Source of the DNA: Calcarisporiella thermophila CBS 279.70
Taxonomy: Eukaryota; Calcarisporiellomycota
Assembly (NCBI RefSeq): GCF_041956535.1
Contig: NW_027192193.1
Location: 450,235 to 514,234, forward strand
Direction: 5' to 3'
Length of the DNA: 64,000 nt
Shown piece after piece: positions 12,246 through 23,579 of the stretch. A program made the position numbers and the translations under genes. Every line of letters starts with the position of its first letter. Positions within the stretch are counted from its first letter, which is position 1. Below the pieces are notes generated by a model. The model was not told where the DNA came from, ran no database searches, and worked only from the letters and a program-made list of their open reading frames with translations.

Positions 12246-12540
12246 ATATTTTATTTATTATTTTTCCTAATTTTGTTGTGATTTTTCATGCAGGGAAATG
12301 AAAAAGAGTTAGGGGAGCTGGCACTGATAAATTTCACTTTTCTTTTTATTATATTCTCGCTATATATAAATTTTGAATATAAAAATTTCTTTCCTGTAAT
12401 TAAGAGTTGGAACAGTTATGTAACTGTTGAAATATGTCTTAAATTTATCTGAAATAGATCTTGTTTGAAACGTCATCATCGCGTTCTTACACTTATTTCC
12501 GAACACTCTTCAATCCCTAGATCTCAGTTTTCACCTTAAA

Positions 12541-14747
12541 ATGGATACAGATCCACAAGCGTTAAAAAATCATTCCTGGTCTGTCTTTGAAAAGCTACTG
12601 CTTGCTCAGGCTGTCTTTAGATGGGGTGGTGATGATTGGGCAACCATTGCGCAGGCCATGCGTGGGCACCCAATGGTGAAACGACCAGACGTTTTCACAC
12701 AACAAGTACATACAGTCTCTTTAAATTTGATTTAATTAAGTGAAATGTGTGTAGAAACTGATCGTTTTTTTTTTGTTAGACTTGCTCCCAAAAATACGCG
12801 AACCTCTTGGAAGAATTGGAGCGCAGTGAGGCAGAAAAGTAATACCACAACTTTTGATTTAAATATTACCTTAATTAACTTTTTTGATAAAGGAAAAACA
12901 AAAAAAAGAAACAGCTTCTGAAAATCCTGTTGTCAAAATTGCACGCAGGCTGTACTGGGAGCGAATTGCAGAACTCAAAAAAGCAATTAAGGAAGATGAA
13001 GAGCAATTTCGGTATGTTTATTATATAGTACACGGATATTGACAATATCAGATCAACTTAGAATTTGTAATTATTTCTAGTAAATTGGTTACTGAAATTG
13101 ACGAGATACGTTCGGGCAAGTGGGATGATCGCCTGCGCGAAGAGTTAAAGAAACGCGGAATAGATGAGATACATACTACGAGCGTTGCTCCAGATACAAT
13201 CAAATCAGAGAGTATGATTAATGATCAGGAAACTCCGGAAAACAATGAATTGGTTGCTACAGTAACCCAGGCAACCAGTATTGCAGAATCAACCACGGTG
13301 GAAAATAAGAGTGGACTTATGAATGAAGATGATATAACTCAACAATCTTCCGAGCATACCTTGAAAGCGGATACGAATACGGAGGAAACCGAACAAGAGA
13401 GAGAACAAGGAAAAGTACATGAATCGAAGCAAAGCGAGAAACAGATTCAAGAAGAAAAAAAAGGGCCAGAACAGAGAAATGAGAACGAGGATAAGGGCAT
13501 TAGGAGTATCGGGAAAGTACCTGAAGAAGCAGAGATATCGGAAGAATATTCAACACCGCATTCTATTGCTCCCGAAGAGACTAATTCATCTGCAACCAAA
13601 CCAGATGCACACCATGCTGCAACTGTTGCGCCCCTAAAGTCACATTCTCCAATAACTCCACCTCCCCCTAAATCATTGGATACGCATATTTTAAATACTA
13701 TGCCTGAGAAATCAGAGATAGGTGCTGTACCAAATATCCCACTAAAATCAGCCGGAGAAAATAACGATACAAACGATGGGGCGAAGATCAATGAAATTTC
13801 GGCAGGAGTAGAAGACATGCCAGTATCTAATAATGATCCAACATATTTGAGCAAGAAGCAGCGTGATACAGAGAAAGACGAAATTAAAAATTCACCCAAA
13901 TCTCCTGTAGTTGGTAAATCTTGCGAAGACGTGACCATGCGGATAGAAGAAGACGTGAAAATAAAAGAAGAACATAGAGATGAAACACCTATGTCAGAGG
14001 ATGAAGCTCAACTGCATACTTCTGAGATGGTAGCCCCTATAATGCAGAGAAAAGATGAGTTCCATTCCAAAGGGAAATCTGCCAATTCGGTAGTAGAGAG
14101 CGATACGGAAGGACGAACTCCAGAATTATCTGGTAACTAGGAGCCTTGAGCTAAAATGGATACCATGTATTATATATTTTATGCCATTTTTTCTATAGCT
14201 GATAGCCCAGGGCCTTCCTTTGAGCGCAAAAAAGATGACGAAAGACAGAAAACTTGGCTCAAATTAATTAATATGGTGTGGCGGGACATTGCGAATCATA
14301 AAAATGCTGCCGTATTCATGAACCCCATTAAGGAGCAGCAGGCACCTAACTACTATGAGATTGTAAAACGCCCCATAGATCTCAAATCCATTAAACAGCG
14401 TGTTCGGGATGGGGTATGAACAAAACAAGGCAATATTTTTAATTGTGATTATTAACTTGTTTAAATTATATTAGAAAATAACTACAACTGATGAGTTTCA
14501 CCGTGACGTTATGTTGATGTTTGCGAATGCTGCAATGTATAACAAAGAAGACTCGAATATATACAATCTTGCGCAGGAGATGAAGGAGGAAGTAGAGCAA
14601 ATTATACTTGCATTTAAGCGAACGGAAAATATTACGCAGAAGGATCAGAAAAGACGTGGGGAGACACCTCCCAGTGAGGCGGAGCTCGAGGATGCAGAAT
14701 CACCGTCGGAACATGAACCAAAACCAAAGAGGAAACGGCATGCATGA
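12541..14747 (+). CDS. BRD8: BRD8 homologue, NuA4/TIP60 complex bromodomain subunit
   Basis: Six exons: 12541-12705, 12780-12830 (or 12838), 12893-13011, 13081-14132, 14199-14413, 14475-14747; 624 aa if exon 2 ends at 12830. SANT/Myb-like N-terminus ('SWSVFEKLLLAQAVFRWG', 'FTQQ|TCSQKYANLLEELE'), then the BRD8 helical signature ('ARRLYWERIAELKKAI', 'IRSGKWDDRLREEL'), a 330-residue acidic disordered linker, and a bromodomain at about 470-580 ('WRDIANHKNAAVFMNPI', 'YYEIVKRPIDLKSIK', 'FANAAMYN', with the acetyl-lysine Asn). The tail is basic ('KPKRKRHA'). Known: BRD8 (Bdc1 in fission yeast) is a NuA4 histone acetyltransferase subunit. Oddity: the obvious GT donor at 12839 puts exon 3 in the wrong frame. 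A GC donor at 12831, or a one-base indel in the A-run at 12893-12910, restores it. Confidence 0.88.
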
Positions 14748-15025
14748 TCTTTAGATAATGCTCCAAAATCTCACTGTGTATTTTTTCTCTCACTGCTTTT
14801 TAACTTTGTATAAACGATTTTTATCCCTGAAAGTAATGTTTGAGCAACATACATATGTTTGCTTCTTTATCCTAATGTATATAGTTGATTTTTTCTGAGT
14901 ATACTCTTAATACGACCAAAATGTCTTCTGATATGAATCAATAAGGATTATTATTAAGATAACTTCTCTTTATAATTAAAAGGAAATTTACATGAATATT
15001 CCTTGAGCATTCTAAATAGTTACAT

Positions 15026-15875
15026 TTATACTGAAGCACCGGGCTCCACAAAATAAATTCCTTCCACTGCAGAGAAAGTGGTATCTTTGCTACGGCTTTT
15101 CATGGCAGCAACCTCCAATTGCCCATGAATTGGATGACCGAACGTATATTTTTTATTCATCCCGAGATATGCACCTGTCTCGTCGTGCTTGAAATGAACA
15201 GATTGTTCACGATTCCATACAGTAGCCTTTTTCTCATTACATTCAAGCATCCAATTATCACCGGTATCCCCATTCTCAAACGCCGATACTTCTTGTTGAT
15301 GAGATAATGGTGACGCATGATCGCGGTGGGAATGGAGGAATTTTTGAGTGTTAAGATGTTCGAGTCGAATAATAGAATTACACGCTATCTCATCTCTAAA
15401 TATTAAAACATGAGATAATATGCTCGATGCAGTGCAATTAAATTATAATTACCCGATCTGACACGTCTCGCCGTGTTTTGCGCGTACTATCCAGAAACTG
15501 CTAGAATCGTGGGAAGAATCAAGACCTGTGACTGATTGTTGGCCACTTCCTGTCCCTAAAGTGGTATACTATTAGAACAAATGTAGAAATTAAAATTATC
15601 CGACAGCGTACCATAGTTAATTGAATGTGAATGGAGTTTGAAAGATGAAGAAGTATTTTTCAACTTAATGACGCTCCCACAAGTCACCTTTTCATATCCT
15701 ATTTAAAAAATTGAATAACGTAAAACTCTTTGATCTAGTAAAACTAAAATAAAAATGCAACAGAGTTGAAGAGAACAGTACCATCTTCAATATTAGGAAC
15801 ATCATCCTTCGATGCCGTTTGGGTGATTGTTAACGCTGTCAGTAAAAGGCCAAACAACGATGCTTTTTTGAGCAT
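15026..15875 (-). CDS. SDF2: SDF2-like MIR-domain ER protein
   Basis: Four exons: 15782-15875, 15612-15698, 15453-15555, 15026-15395; 217 aa, the usual SDF2 size (about 210). Residues 1-21 are a signal peptide ('LFGLLLTALTITQTA'). The rest is three MIR repeats, with hallmarks 'VTCGSVIKLKN', 'KLHSHSINYGTGSGQQSVTG', 'FLHSHRDHASPLSHQQEVSAF' and 'EGIYFVEP'. Known: SDF2/SDF2L1 partner the ER chaperone system (BiP and ERdj3 in animals) and relate to the MIR domains of protein O-mannosyltransferases. No C-terminal HDEL-type signal is visible (ends PGASV), so retention would need a partner. It shares a 176 bp divergent promoter with the mannosyltransferase gene. Confidence 0.92.
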
Positions 15876-16051
15876 TTTATAAGCAATAGTCCCCTATTAT
15901 ATGTCGAGTTTAATAAAATAGTCGGAGAGGCTTAAAACATTTTAGTACTAATGGCTTAGATGGAATGCAGCTATTCCTAATATCGAATTAGCCTTTTTTC
16001 TTGTTCTGTTCGATTGAGAGAGCTCATTCCTCCGTTTAGAGAACAAAGGAA
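15876..16051. promoter_or_regulatory. Shared divergent promoter, SDF2 and GT15 mannosyltransferase
   Basis: Only 176 bp separate the start codons of two secretory-pathway genes transcribed away from each other, so promoter and leaders must lie here. The plus side has a pyrimidine-rich patch (about 15988-16008). I see no canonical unfolded-protein-response element. Confidence 0.45.
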
Positions 16052-17494
16052 ATGTTGAAACGCTCTCACGTCAGGCTATTACTTGCATTTTGCCTGCTAC
16101 TTGCGATATTCCATTTCTCGCGGTTCTATCCATGGAGAAATCATTCAAAGGCTCAGTCTTCTAAAACACCAATTCCGAATTATATACCGGAATCGCAATT
16201 TTCTTCTTCATCTAATTCAACTCGGCGCGCAAAAGCTGCTTTCGTTATCCTTGCTCGTAATTCGGATATTTACGAACTAAGGTCAAGCCTGCGCCAGCTA
16301 GAAAACCGATTCAATAAAAAATTTCACTATCCATACGTGTTTCTTAATGACGAGCCCTTTAACGAGCAATTTATTGAATTGACCAAGGGTATTATAAGCG
16401 GAGAGGCAAAATATGGTGTGATTCCTAAAGAACATTGGAGCATTCCAACTTGGTATATATTTTCTCTTGAATGGGAGATTGAATGCAAAATTAATTCTAT
16501 TTAATTTTAAATTCAGGATTGATGAAGAAAAGGCTCGCCTAGCAAGAGAAGAGATGGAGAGAAAACAAGTAATTTATGGAGGAAGCTTGCCATATCGTCA
16601 TATGTGCAGGTATACTTTTTCTTTTTCATCTAATACAACTATTTTTAATGGAATTATTATTTAGGTTCAATTCGGGCTTCTTCTTCCAACATCCACTCTT
16701 GGATGAATACGATTTCTACTGGCGAGTTGAGCCTTCTGTCGATTTTTACTGTGATCTTGATTATGACCCCTTCCTCTTCATGCAGGACAATGACTTGAAA
16801 TACGGTAGAAAGTAGTTTAACACTGGGGATACATCATTTTACTAACACATTTCTATTATCTCCAGGCTTTACTATCTCATTGTACGAATTTGTGACAACC
16901 ATAGAAACGCTCTGGCCTACTACATTGGAATTCTTTGAAAAGAATCCTCAATATCTTTCAAAAGATAATCTTATGGACTTTATAAGCGACGATGGCGGCA
17001 AATCGTATAATCTATGCCACTTCTGGTCGAACTTTGAAATTGCGGATCTACGTTTCTGGCGCTCTGAGCCGTATATGCGCTACTTTGAATATCTTGATAA
17101 AAAAGGCGGCTTCTTTTATGAGAGATGGGGTGATGCGCCAGTTCATTCGATTGCTGCTGCCTTAATGTTGAATAAAAGTCAGATCCACTTCTTTGACGAT
17201 ATAGGGTAAGTACGATGTCCTTTCACTGGAGAGTATCCAGTCTAAACACTCCATTCTTTTTTCCAGGTACAAGCATCCTCCGTATTCACACTGCTCCCAG
17301 AAAAAGGAGGTCCAATTGAAATGTCATTGTGATCCTGCATCGAATTTTGGTAATAATGCCTGTTTAATTATATTAATTAAAAGAATACCTGTTTATGCTG
17401 TTATCCTATAGATTTCGATGGCTACTCCTGCGGTAAACGTTGGTTTGATCTTATGGAAAAATGGAAGATAAAACCTATAGCTCCACCTGCCTAA
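16052..17494 (+). CDS. GT15 alpha-1,2-mannosyltransferase (KRE2/MNT1/KTR family)
   Basis: Six exons: 16052-16452, 16517-16609, 16665-16804, 16866-17205, 17267-17349, 17412-17494; 379 aa, in the family's range. Type II topology: a short cytoplasmic tail, then a signal anchor at residues 8-24 ('[14 protein letters not shown]'). The luminal catalytic domain has family blocks '[19 protein letters not shown]', '[11 protein letters not shown]', '[17 protein letters not shown]', '[19 protein letters not shown]' (donor and Mn-binding region), and '[15 protein letters not shown]', which carries the conserved active-site glutamate. Cys-rich C-terminus. Known: these Golgi enzymes transfer mannose from GDP-mannose to O- and N-linked glycans of secreted proteins. 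The GDP released is the substrate of the YND1/GDA1-type diphosphatase encoded 3 kb away. It converges with GTB1. Confidence 0.94.
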
Positions 17495-17675
17495 AATATT
17501 TTGCATTATTTGTGCATGTACACATTTCTCTGTCTCTCTTTATATATAAAAATATATTTGGGTTAAAAATAAACGCTGACTTTTTAAAATGTTATGTTTT
17601 GTTTAAATAATATCCTAATAAGAATGGGGATTGCTTCTTTTTCAAGGACTTTTATTATATGTGTGAAACAACTCC

Positions 17676-20148
17676 TCATAATTCTTCATGTTTATGTTCA
17701 TTGGCTTGGGGTTTCTCTTGAGATCGCTCCACTCCATTCTCTTGATGAGCCTGCTGATTAATAGTCTGTGCTTCAAGAGGACATGCAGCAGGGCTCATCA
17801 TTTTAATGAAATACTCGCATTTCTCTGGTTCAGTCACGGAGGTTATTTTGTTCTCCTTTCCGCACTCAATTGACACCTTGAAATTAAATATGTTATTAAA
17901 TGTAATTATAATGGGCGGGTATAATAAAATAGTTACTTTGACGCTACGCTCAGGCCCGTTCCAGCAGCGAGTGCCATGTTCGTAGAGCTGACCAGAATAG
18001 TACTCGAGCGTACCTTTCTCTCCAGATCCAGCCCATCTTTCAAAAGAACTACATCATATGAATCAGATTTTGCGTGTTCCATTAAAAAGAAGGAAGAAAA
18101 ATAGGTAAAATACCCAAGATGCGTCGAAGCGTAATCTCTATTAGATTTCTGAGTCGCACTGCCAAACAAACATACTGAGTATGTATACCTACAGTATGCA
18201 GATTAAATAAAGAAACTAATTTATCGCAAATTATCATAAAATACGTACTCTCCCGAATCGAACGATAAACACTCTCCATTTAATTTCGCCCATTCTTCTT
18301 CGGGACCATAATCTTTCTCTAATTCTGCCTTGTTTTCACTTATACGGCGTTCTACTTCACGAACTTTCTCATCAATCTTATCGAATTCTCTGCGAGCTGT
18401 ATCTGCGTCTATATAAAAGAAAAACTTAGTGCATTGGTTTACCAAAAAATAGAAGAATACGATAGTATTCTTCCAACCCTCATATGTCGAGGAGAGTCTA
18501 ATACCGTATCTAGTTACACCAATAAAACGAATGTGCAGCGATTGTTGAACACGCCTTGCCAATGAGCCAATAAATTCTTGGACTCTCGATGGCAAAATAA
18601 CGTTAAGCAAACGTGAAACAGATGATTTACCTTATTTTCGATAGAAAGATGGGGAAACATGTTTGAGAGTATGCAAGCAGATAGTAAATGCAAAGATTAG
18701 ATATCTAATATACCATGTGACAAATAATTTCAAAAAAAAGACAAAGAAAATAGCTTACCTCTTACGATCTCAGTTGTCTCCTCATCCATCTGACCGTTCT
18801 CTACAACTTCGACATTTGTAGTCTCAATTTTCTCAATCGCCTCATTAAATAATCCATCAAGTTCTTCATCAACGGTTTCACTTTCAACTTCATTTGCTTC
18901 CCCGCCGTCTCCAACAATCGTCTCCTCTTTTTCAAACTCTCGCTCAAATTCCTCTAGTGCCGTCACAGCTTCTTTCACAGCCATATCATGATAGTTCTGG
19001 TTATGATTTGCCTTTAAATCACGCAATACTTGGAGAAGTCTATCGACGTGCTCATCAAATTGATTCACTTTCTCTTGCAGTTTTTCAACTCGCTCACGCA
19101 CTTGGCTGCGAAGTGTAAAGAGAGTATCCCGTGCATTGGAAGAGCATTCTATGGGGCATTGAAGAGTTTTTTTGGCAGATTTCGATTTAGCTTCTTGCTC
19201 TTCCTTCTCCAATTTCTCTTTTTCAGCTGCAATAGTTCAGTTTCTTGGATTAATAAAAACTGCACAAATTATGTATAATATCCACTTAACTTACATTGGA
19301 CCTCGCCTAACCTCTCCTTGAGCACAATTATCTCTGCTTCAAGTTTAGCAAGTTCAATTTGGGCTTTTTTTTTCTTTTCTTTTCCAAACTTAATATACTC
19401 TCGTTTGATACGTGCGCCCTATAGGGTTAATATAAACCAAAGGCCAGTATTAAGATATTTGGAGATGGAGCATTTTTAGAGTAAATTCCGAACCTCTGAT
19501 TGAATTGCAGCAATTTGTCGCAGCATCTTTCTATGCTCTTTACCGACTTCTTTACAAAGGTTAGGGCATTGAATCTTGCCATCATACTCATCTGTGCCAT
19601 CACAGCACTCAGCATCTAGAAAGAGTTATGGTACAAATATCCGTAAAAATAGTATATGCGTAAGAAAGCATGCTTTTTATATTTTCATATACGAACCACA
19701 GACTCCATCATTGACACGGGACGAGCGAATATATGCAGGTATATGGCCTTCGTTAGCACAGTAAAATTTGCCATTTGGGCAAGCCGATGTTCCTACGTAA
19801 TATATAAGAATGCTAAACCAGTTCTTTATGGCCGAGGATATCACAATACCTACCAGGTTCGTCAGAACCGTCTGGGCAGTCACAGTAGTCATCATTAATA
19901 GCCGAGAAAGGAATTTTTTTTGAGCCATCTAAGCAAATAAACTGGCCATTTTTCTCTTGGTAGAGATGCAAATCTATATGATATACTCGAACAATTAGAT
20001 GAAAAAAAAAGAAATTCATCCGAAATATAAAGAGCAGCTTACTCTTTTTCTCGACACCAAGCAACCCCAATGAAGAGTTGGCCACAGTTTGACTAACTAA
20101 TAATAGTGTCGATAATATAGATATAAAGAGCACTGAGCTAACTGCCAT
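17676..20148 (-). CDS. GTB1: Glucosidase II beta subunit
   Basis: Ten exons: 20043-20148, 19854-19973, 19697-19792, 19494-19615, 19295-19418, 18759-19226, 18249-18408, 18114-18188, 17937-18036, 17676-17876; 523 aa. Signal peptide 1-23 ('[18 protein letters not shown]'). Two LDL-receptor-A-like Cys modules follow ('[16 protein letters not shown]', 'RVNDGVC', '[10 protein letters not shown]'), then a Lys/Glu-rich coiled coil, and the C-terminal mannose-6-phosphate-receptor-homology domain ('[15 protein letters not shown]', '[14 protein letters not shown]', '[17 protein letters not shown]'). The protein ends HEEL, an HDEL-type ER retention signal. Known: the beta subunit retains the catalytic alpha subunit in the ER and binds glycan mannose, enabling trimming of the inner glucoses. 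Donors at introns 3 and 4 are unusual (GTTCGT, GTTCGG); frame and Cys pattern support them. Confidence 0.94.
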
Positions 20149-20488
20149 ATACGCCCACGATAAAAATGTCTGATTCTAGGTTGGTCGAGAATATCGAAAT
20201 ATAAATTGGCGAGCCTTTTACCGCGTTTCTCCATTTCCCTTGACTTTCTAAGCCATAAAAAGGCGCAGCATTTGAAGGAGTAAAGAGTTAGCAACTGATA
20301 TGGTCGAATATGTTCATTAATTGAGGATCTTTTGTTTTTAATAATTGACTTTTGTATTTCTCTTTTTTATATTTTCTTTTTGTCCATAATGATATAATCA
20401 TTTTCAGTTCTTCTTCTCTTCCTGCGTTGATATAGAGTTTGCATAGAATTTTATCTTGTCTTCAAAGTTCCGATCTCCACCCCTTACA
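20149..20488. promoter_or_regulatory. Shared divergent promoter, GTB1 and apyrase
   Basis: About 340 bp between divergent start codons of two glycoprotein-processing genes. It contains T-rich tracts near 20340-20385. No specific operator recognised. Confidence 0.4.
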
Positions 20489-23251
20489 ATGCCAAAATTA
20501 CCTATAGACAGCCATCCACCCTCCCGAAATGACAATGGATTGTCTGCAAATATCACAATAGAAAATGAAGATTGGTACGCGAATCGCAATTACGGAATTG
20601 TCATTGATGCAGGATCCTCAGGGTCGCGAGTCCAGGTATATTCATGGAAAAGTCACTCCCACGTTCAGAATACAGTCCCGCTTGAACAATTGCGATGGCA
20701 ACTGCCCGTTGTGCAGCGAGGTGACAAAGAAGGATTAAAATGGCAAACCAAGGTAGATAATGGTAAGGCATATATAATTTTTATTGTTTCAAGCCTTGCT
20801 TTATGTATTCTATTTTCGACTAAAATGGAATAATGTTTTTTCTTTTAAGGTATCTCTACGTATCAGCACAAGCCTGCTGATGTGGGAAAGCATCTGACAC
20901 CACTCCTAAATTTTGCGAAGGAAGTAGTTCCGGTTGAGAAGATCAAAGAAACTCCAGTTTATCTTTTTGCCACTGCTGGAATGCGCCTTCTTCCTACCGA
21001 AGATGCCCGATCAATTCTCGAGCATTCATGTAACTTTATTCGTGATCATTACGACTTTAAAATTGGGCAATGTGAAGAACATGTCAAAGTTATATCGGGA
21101 GAGAGGGAAGGTATTTATGGATGGCTAGCTGTCAATTATTTGATGGGTGGATTTGATGTGAATGAGAAGGATAATCCACCTACAAAAGATCATACCCACC
21201 CTTGGAAACCGACATTTGGCTTTTTGGATATGGGAGGCGCAAGTACACAGATCGCTTTTGAGCCCACAGTAGAAATCGCGATCGAACATAGTCATGACTT
21301 AACTAAGTTGTCATTGCCAACTTTGGGAGGGAAAGTGCTGGAATACAACGTTTTTGTTACTACCTTCTTAGGGTATGGGAGTAATGAAGCCCGGAGGCGA
21401 TATATTGAAGAATTGGTACGTATGCAAGCTTCTGCTGCAACTAAAGCTGGGAAAAATGGGATTTCAGCTCCGAAATTGGAGAACCATCTACTCTCACTTG
21501 AAGATCCATGCCTTCCATCAGATTTAATCCTTGAAGATACTCATACGAGTGTGCCTGTAAAGCTGCATGGCACCGGGCAATTCTCGGAGTGCCTCAAGAA
21601 CGTATTTCCACTGCTTAATAAAACGACGGAATGCGTCACGAAGCCCTGCCTATTTAATGGAGTGCATACACCACGAATTGACTTTTCAGTGAATCACTTT
21701 GTCGGTATCAGCGAATACTGGTATTCGTCGCACGACATTTTGGGTTTAGGTGGAGTTTATGATTTTGTAGAATACGAGCGTAAGGCGACAGAGTATTGCA
21801 GCACTCCGTGGAATAGAACCCTCTCAGATCACAGACATGAAGGAGACATCATTTCTTCATTTGAGCTACAACGTCTCGAACTACAATGCTTCAAATCGGC
21901 ATGGATCGTAAATGTATTACATGAAGGCATCGAGCTCCCTCGCATCGTTGACCCAGGAGGAAAAGGAAGTAAAAAAGAGGAATCGGCTGTACTCGAACAA
22001 AGTATTCAGTCTGTGCAAAATAAGGATTGGGTTCCTCCTTTTCAGAGCATCAACACTATCAATGATATTCAAGTGAGTTGGACACTTGGAGCAATTTTAA
22101 TGCATGCCACTCAATCGATTCCGCCAATCGATAAAGTATCCGAGCCGCATACGGTGGTACCTGAACCGGCATTTATACCCATTTCTAAAGACGAAGCCTC
22201 AACATATGACTATATTTCATATAACACAGTTGTGATAGTTGGAATTATACTATGTTGCCTTGGTGTTTGGTGGCTGATATCTCGGCGAAAAATGAAGCGC
22301 ATCCGCTCTGACTCTGGCTCCGATGTAATCTATTCAAGGTTGGAAACAGGCGCAGGAAGTGGAGGTCTAAGTGGGGGAGGACTCCGGATTAACCGCATGT
22401 TAAGGCCACTAGCTCTACTTGGAAGAAAGTTTTCCTCGCTACTATCATCGAGTCGCCTTTTCCCTAGTGGATGGTTTGGAAGTGGCTCGGTGTTGAGCAG
22501 CGGGCTATCGTCGGACGAAGATGTAGGAGTGTTCCCACTTGCATCCCGAGGTGTCTCTCCTGTTCCAAGTGGGGGTGGACGTTACGTAAGGCATGCAAAA
22601 AAGGGCTCCGATAATCCACCTATATCGTATAAGAAGAGGGCGAGCGGAGATAGCCGTAGCTCTATGATGGACATGCCTCCAATTGAAGTTATGGTGATGG
22701 ACTCTGGAATCGAGGAACTAAATACGGGAAATGGAAACACTAGCATAAGTAATGTCCCCACTGGAGGAGGGAATATTGCCCGCGTTCATAGTTTCACGAA
22801 TCTAGCGACGAGCGCTAGTTTAAGTTTAGGCAGCAGTGAACTCATAAGTCGTGCAAGTTCCAGTATGAGTTTAGCGGCTTCTCCGGATACGAACACCGGA
22901 GATGCCGGGATGGCAAATAGTGGCGGCACAACGGGACTCTATTATTCATCGAGACCTCCATCGCCCTCGCTTTCCATGCTGCTTCAGTCAAGGGGACAGT
23001 CCCGGCGCGCATTTTTGGTGGAGGATTCTGAAACTGGAAGTTCAAATGGGCCAGCAACTGTGCTTTCGCGAACATCATCCGACCATACAGGGCGACTATC
23101 GCCCTTTCCTGGCTCAGTCGGAGCCAGCAGTTTGTCCTCTACAATCCCAACGCGCACAAGCTTTGACATACCTGCTCGGCCAGGATCTCCACGGAGGACA
23201 AACATCAGTAGTCCCCGACTAGCGCCCAGATCGAGTTCTGAGAACCTATAA
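20489..23251 (+). CDS. YND1: Golgi apyrase / nucleoside diphosphatase with long C-terminal tail
   Basis: Two exons: 20489-20762 and 20850-23251; 891 aa. The GDA1/CD39 apyrase fold is shown by its conserved regions in order: 'VIDAGSSGSRVQVYSW' (38-53), 'LFATAGMRLL' (about 129), 'SGEREGIYGWLAVNY' (about 175, catalytic Glu), 'FLDMGGASTQIAF' (about 217). One transmembrane segment at about 550-570 ('VVIVGIILCCLGVWWLI') followed by 'RRKMKR' gives the YND1 topology, with a C-terminal anchor; GDA1 is anchored at the N-terminus. Known: it hydrolyses GDP and UDP released by Golgi glycosyltransferases, so that the nucleoside monophosphate can be exchanged for nucleotide sugar. Odd: about 320 residues follow the anchor, Ser/Gly/Pro-rich and presumably cytosolic, comparable to the regulatory tail of yeast Ynd1. 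The ATG at 20489 is the first in frame. Confidence 0.92.
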
Positions 23252-23579
23252 ACTTAAATTATTACTTTATTTCTTTGGTACTAGAGGAGCAGCATTTTTA
23301 TCAGGACTTCGCAATATATATTCTAGACATCCAAGGTCTGCCTTCCGACTATCCGTCGACACCCATTTCTCCTTAATTGATTCCCTTTTGTATTTTTTTT
23401 ATTTTATTTTTCTTCCCTATAAATGATTGCGGCATTAATTAGCAAAAATTTATTTTTAATGTTTTAATGAACAAAAGCATTATTATAAAAATAACAAATT
23501 AGTTGTATTAAGATAAAAATCGCTTCAAAATAAAAAAATTCAACTCCGAAATTAGAGGATCAAAGCATAACCAGTAAAT
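23252..23579. other. Convergent 3' intergenic region
   Basis: Between the stop codons of the apyrase and Osh genes. AT-rich, with AATAAA-like and A-rich motifs on both strands (around 23490-23535) fitting two facing 3' ends. No gene. Confidence 0.45.
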
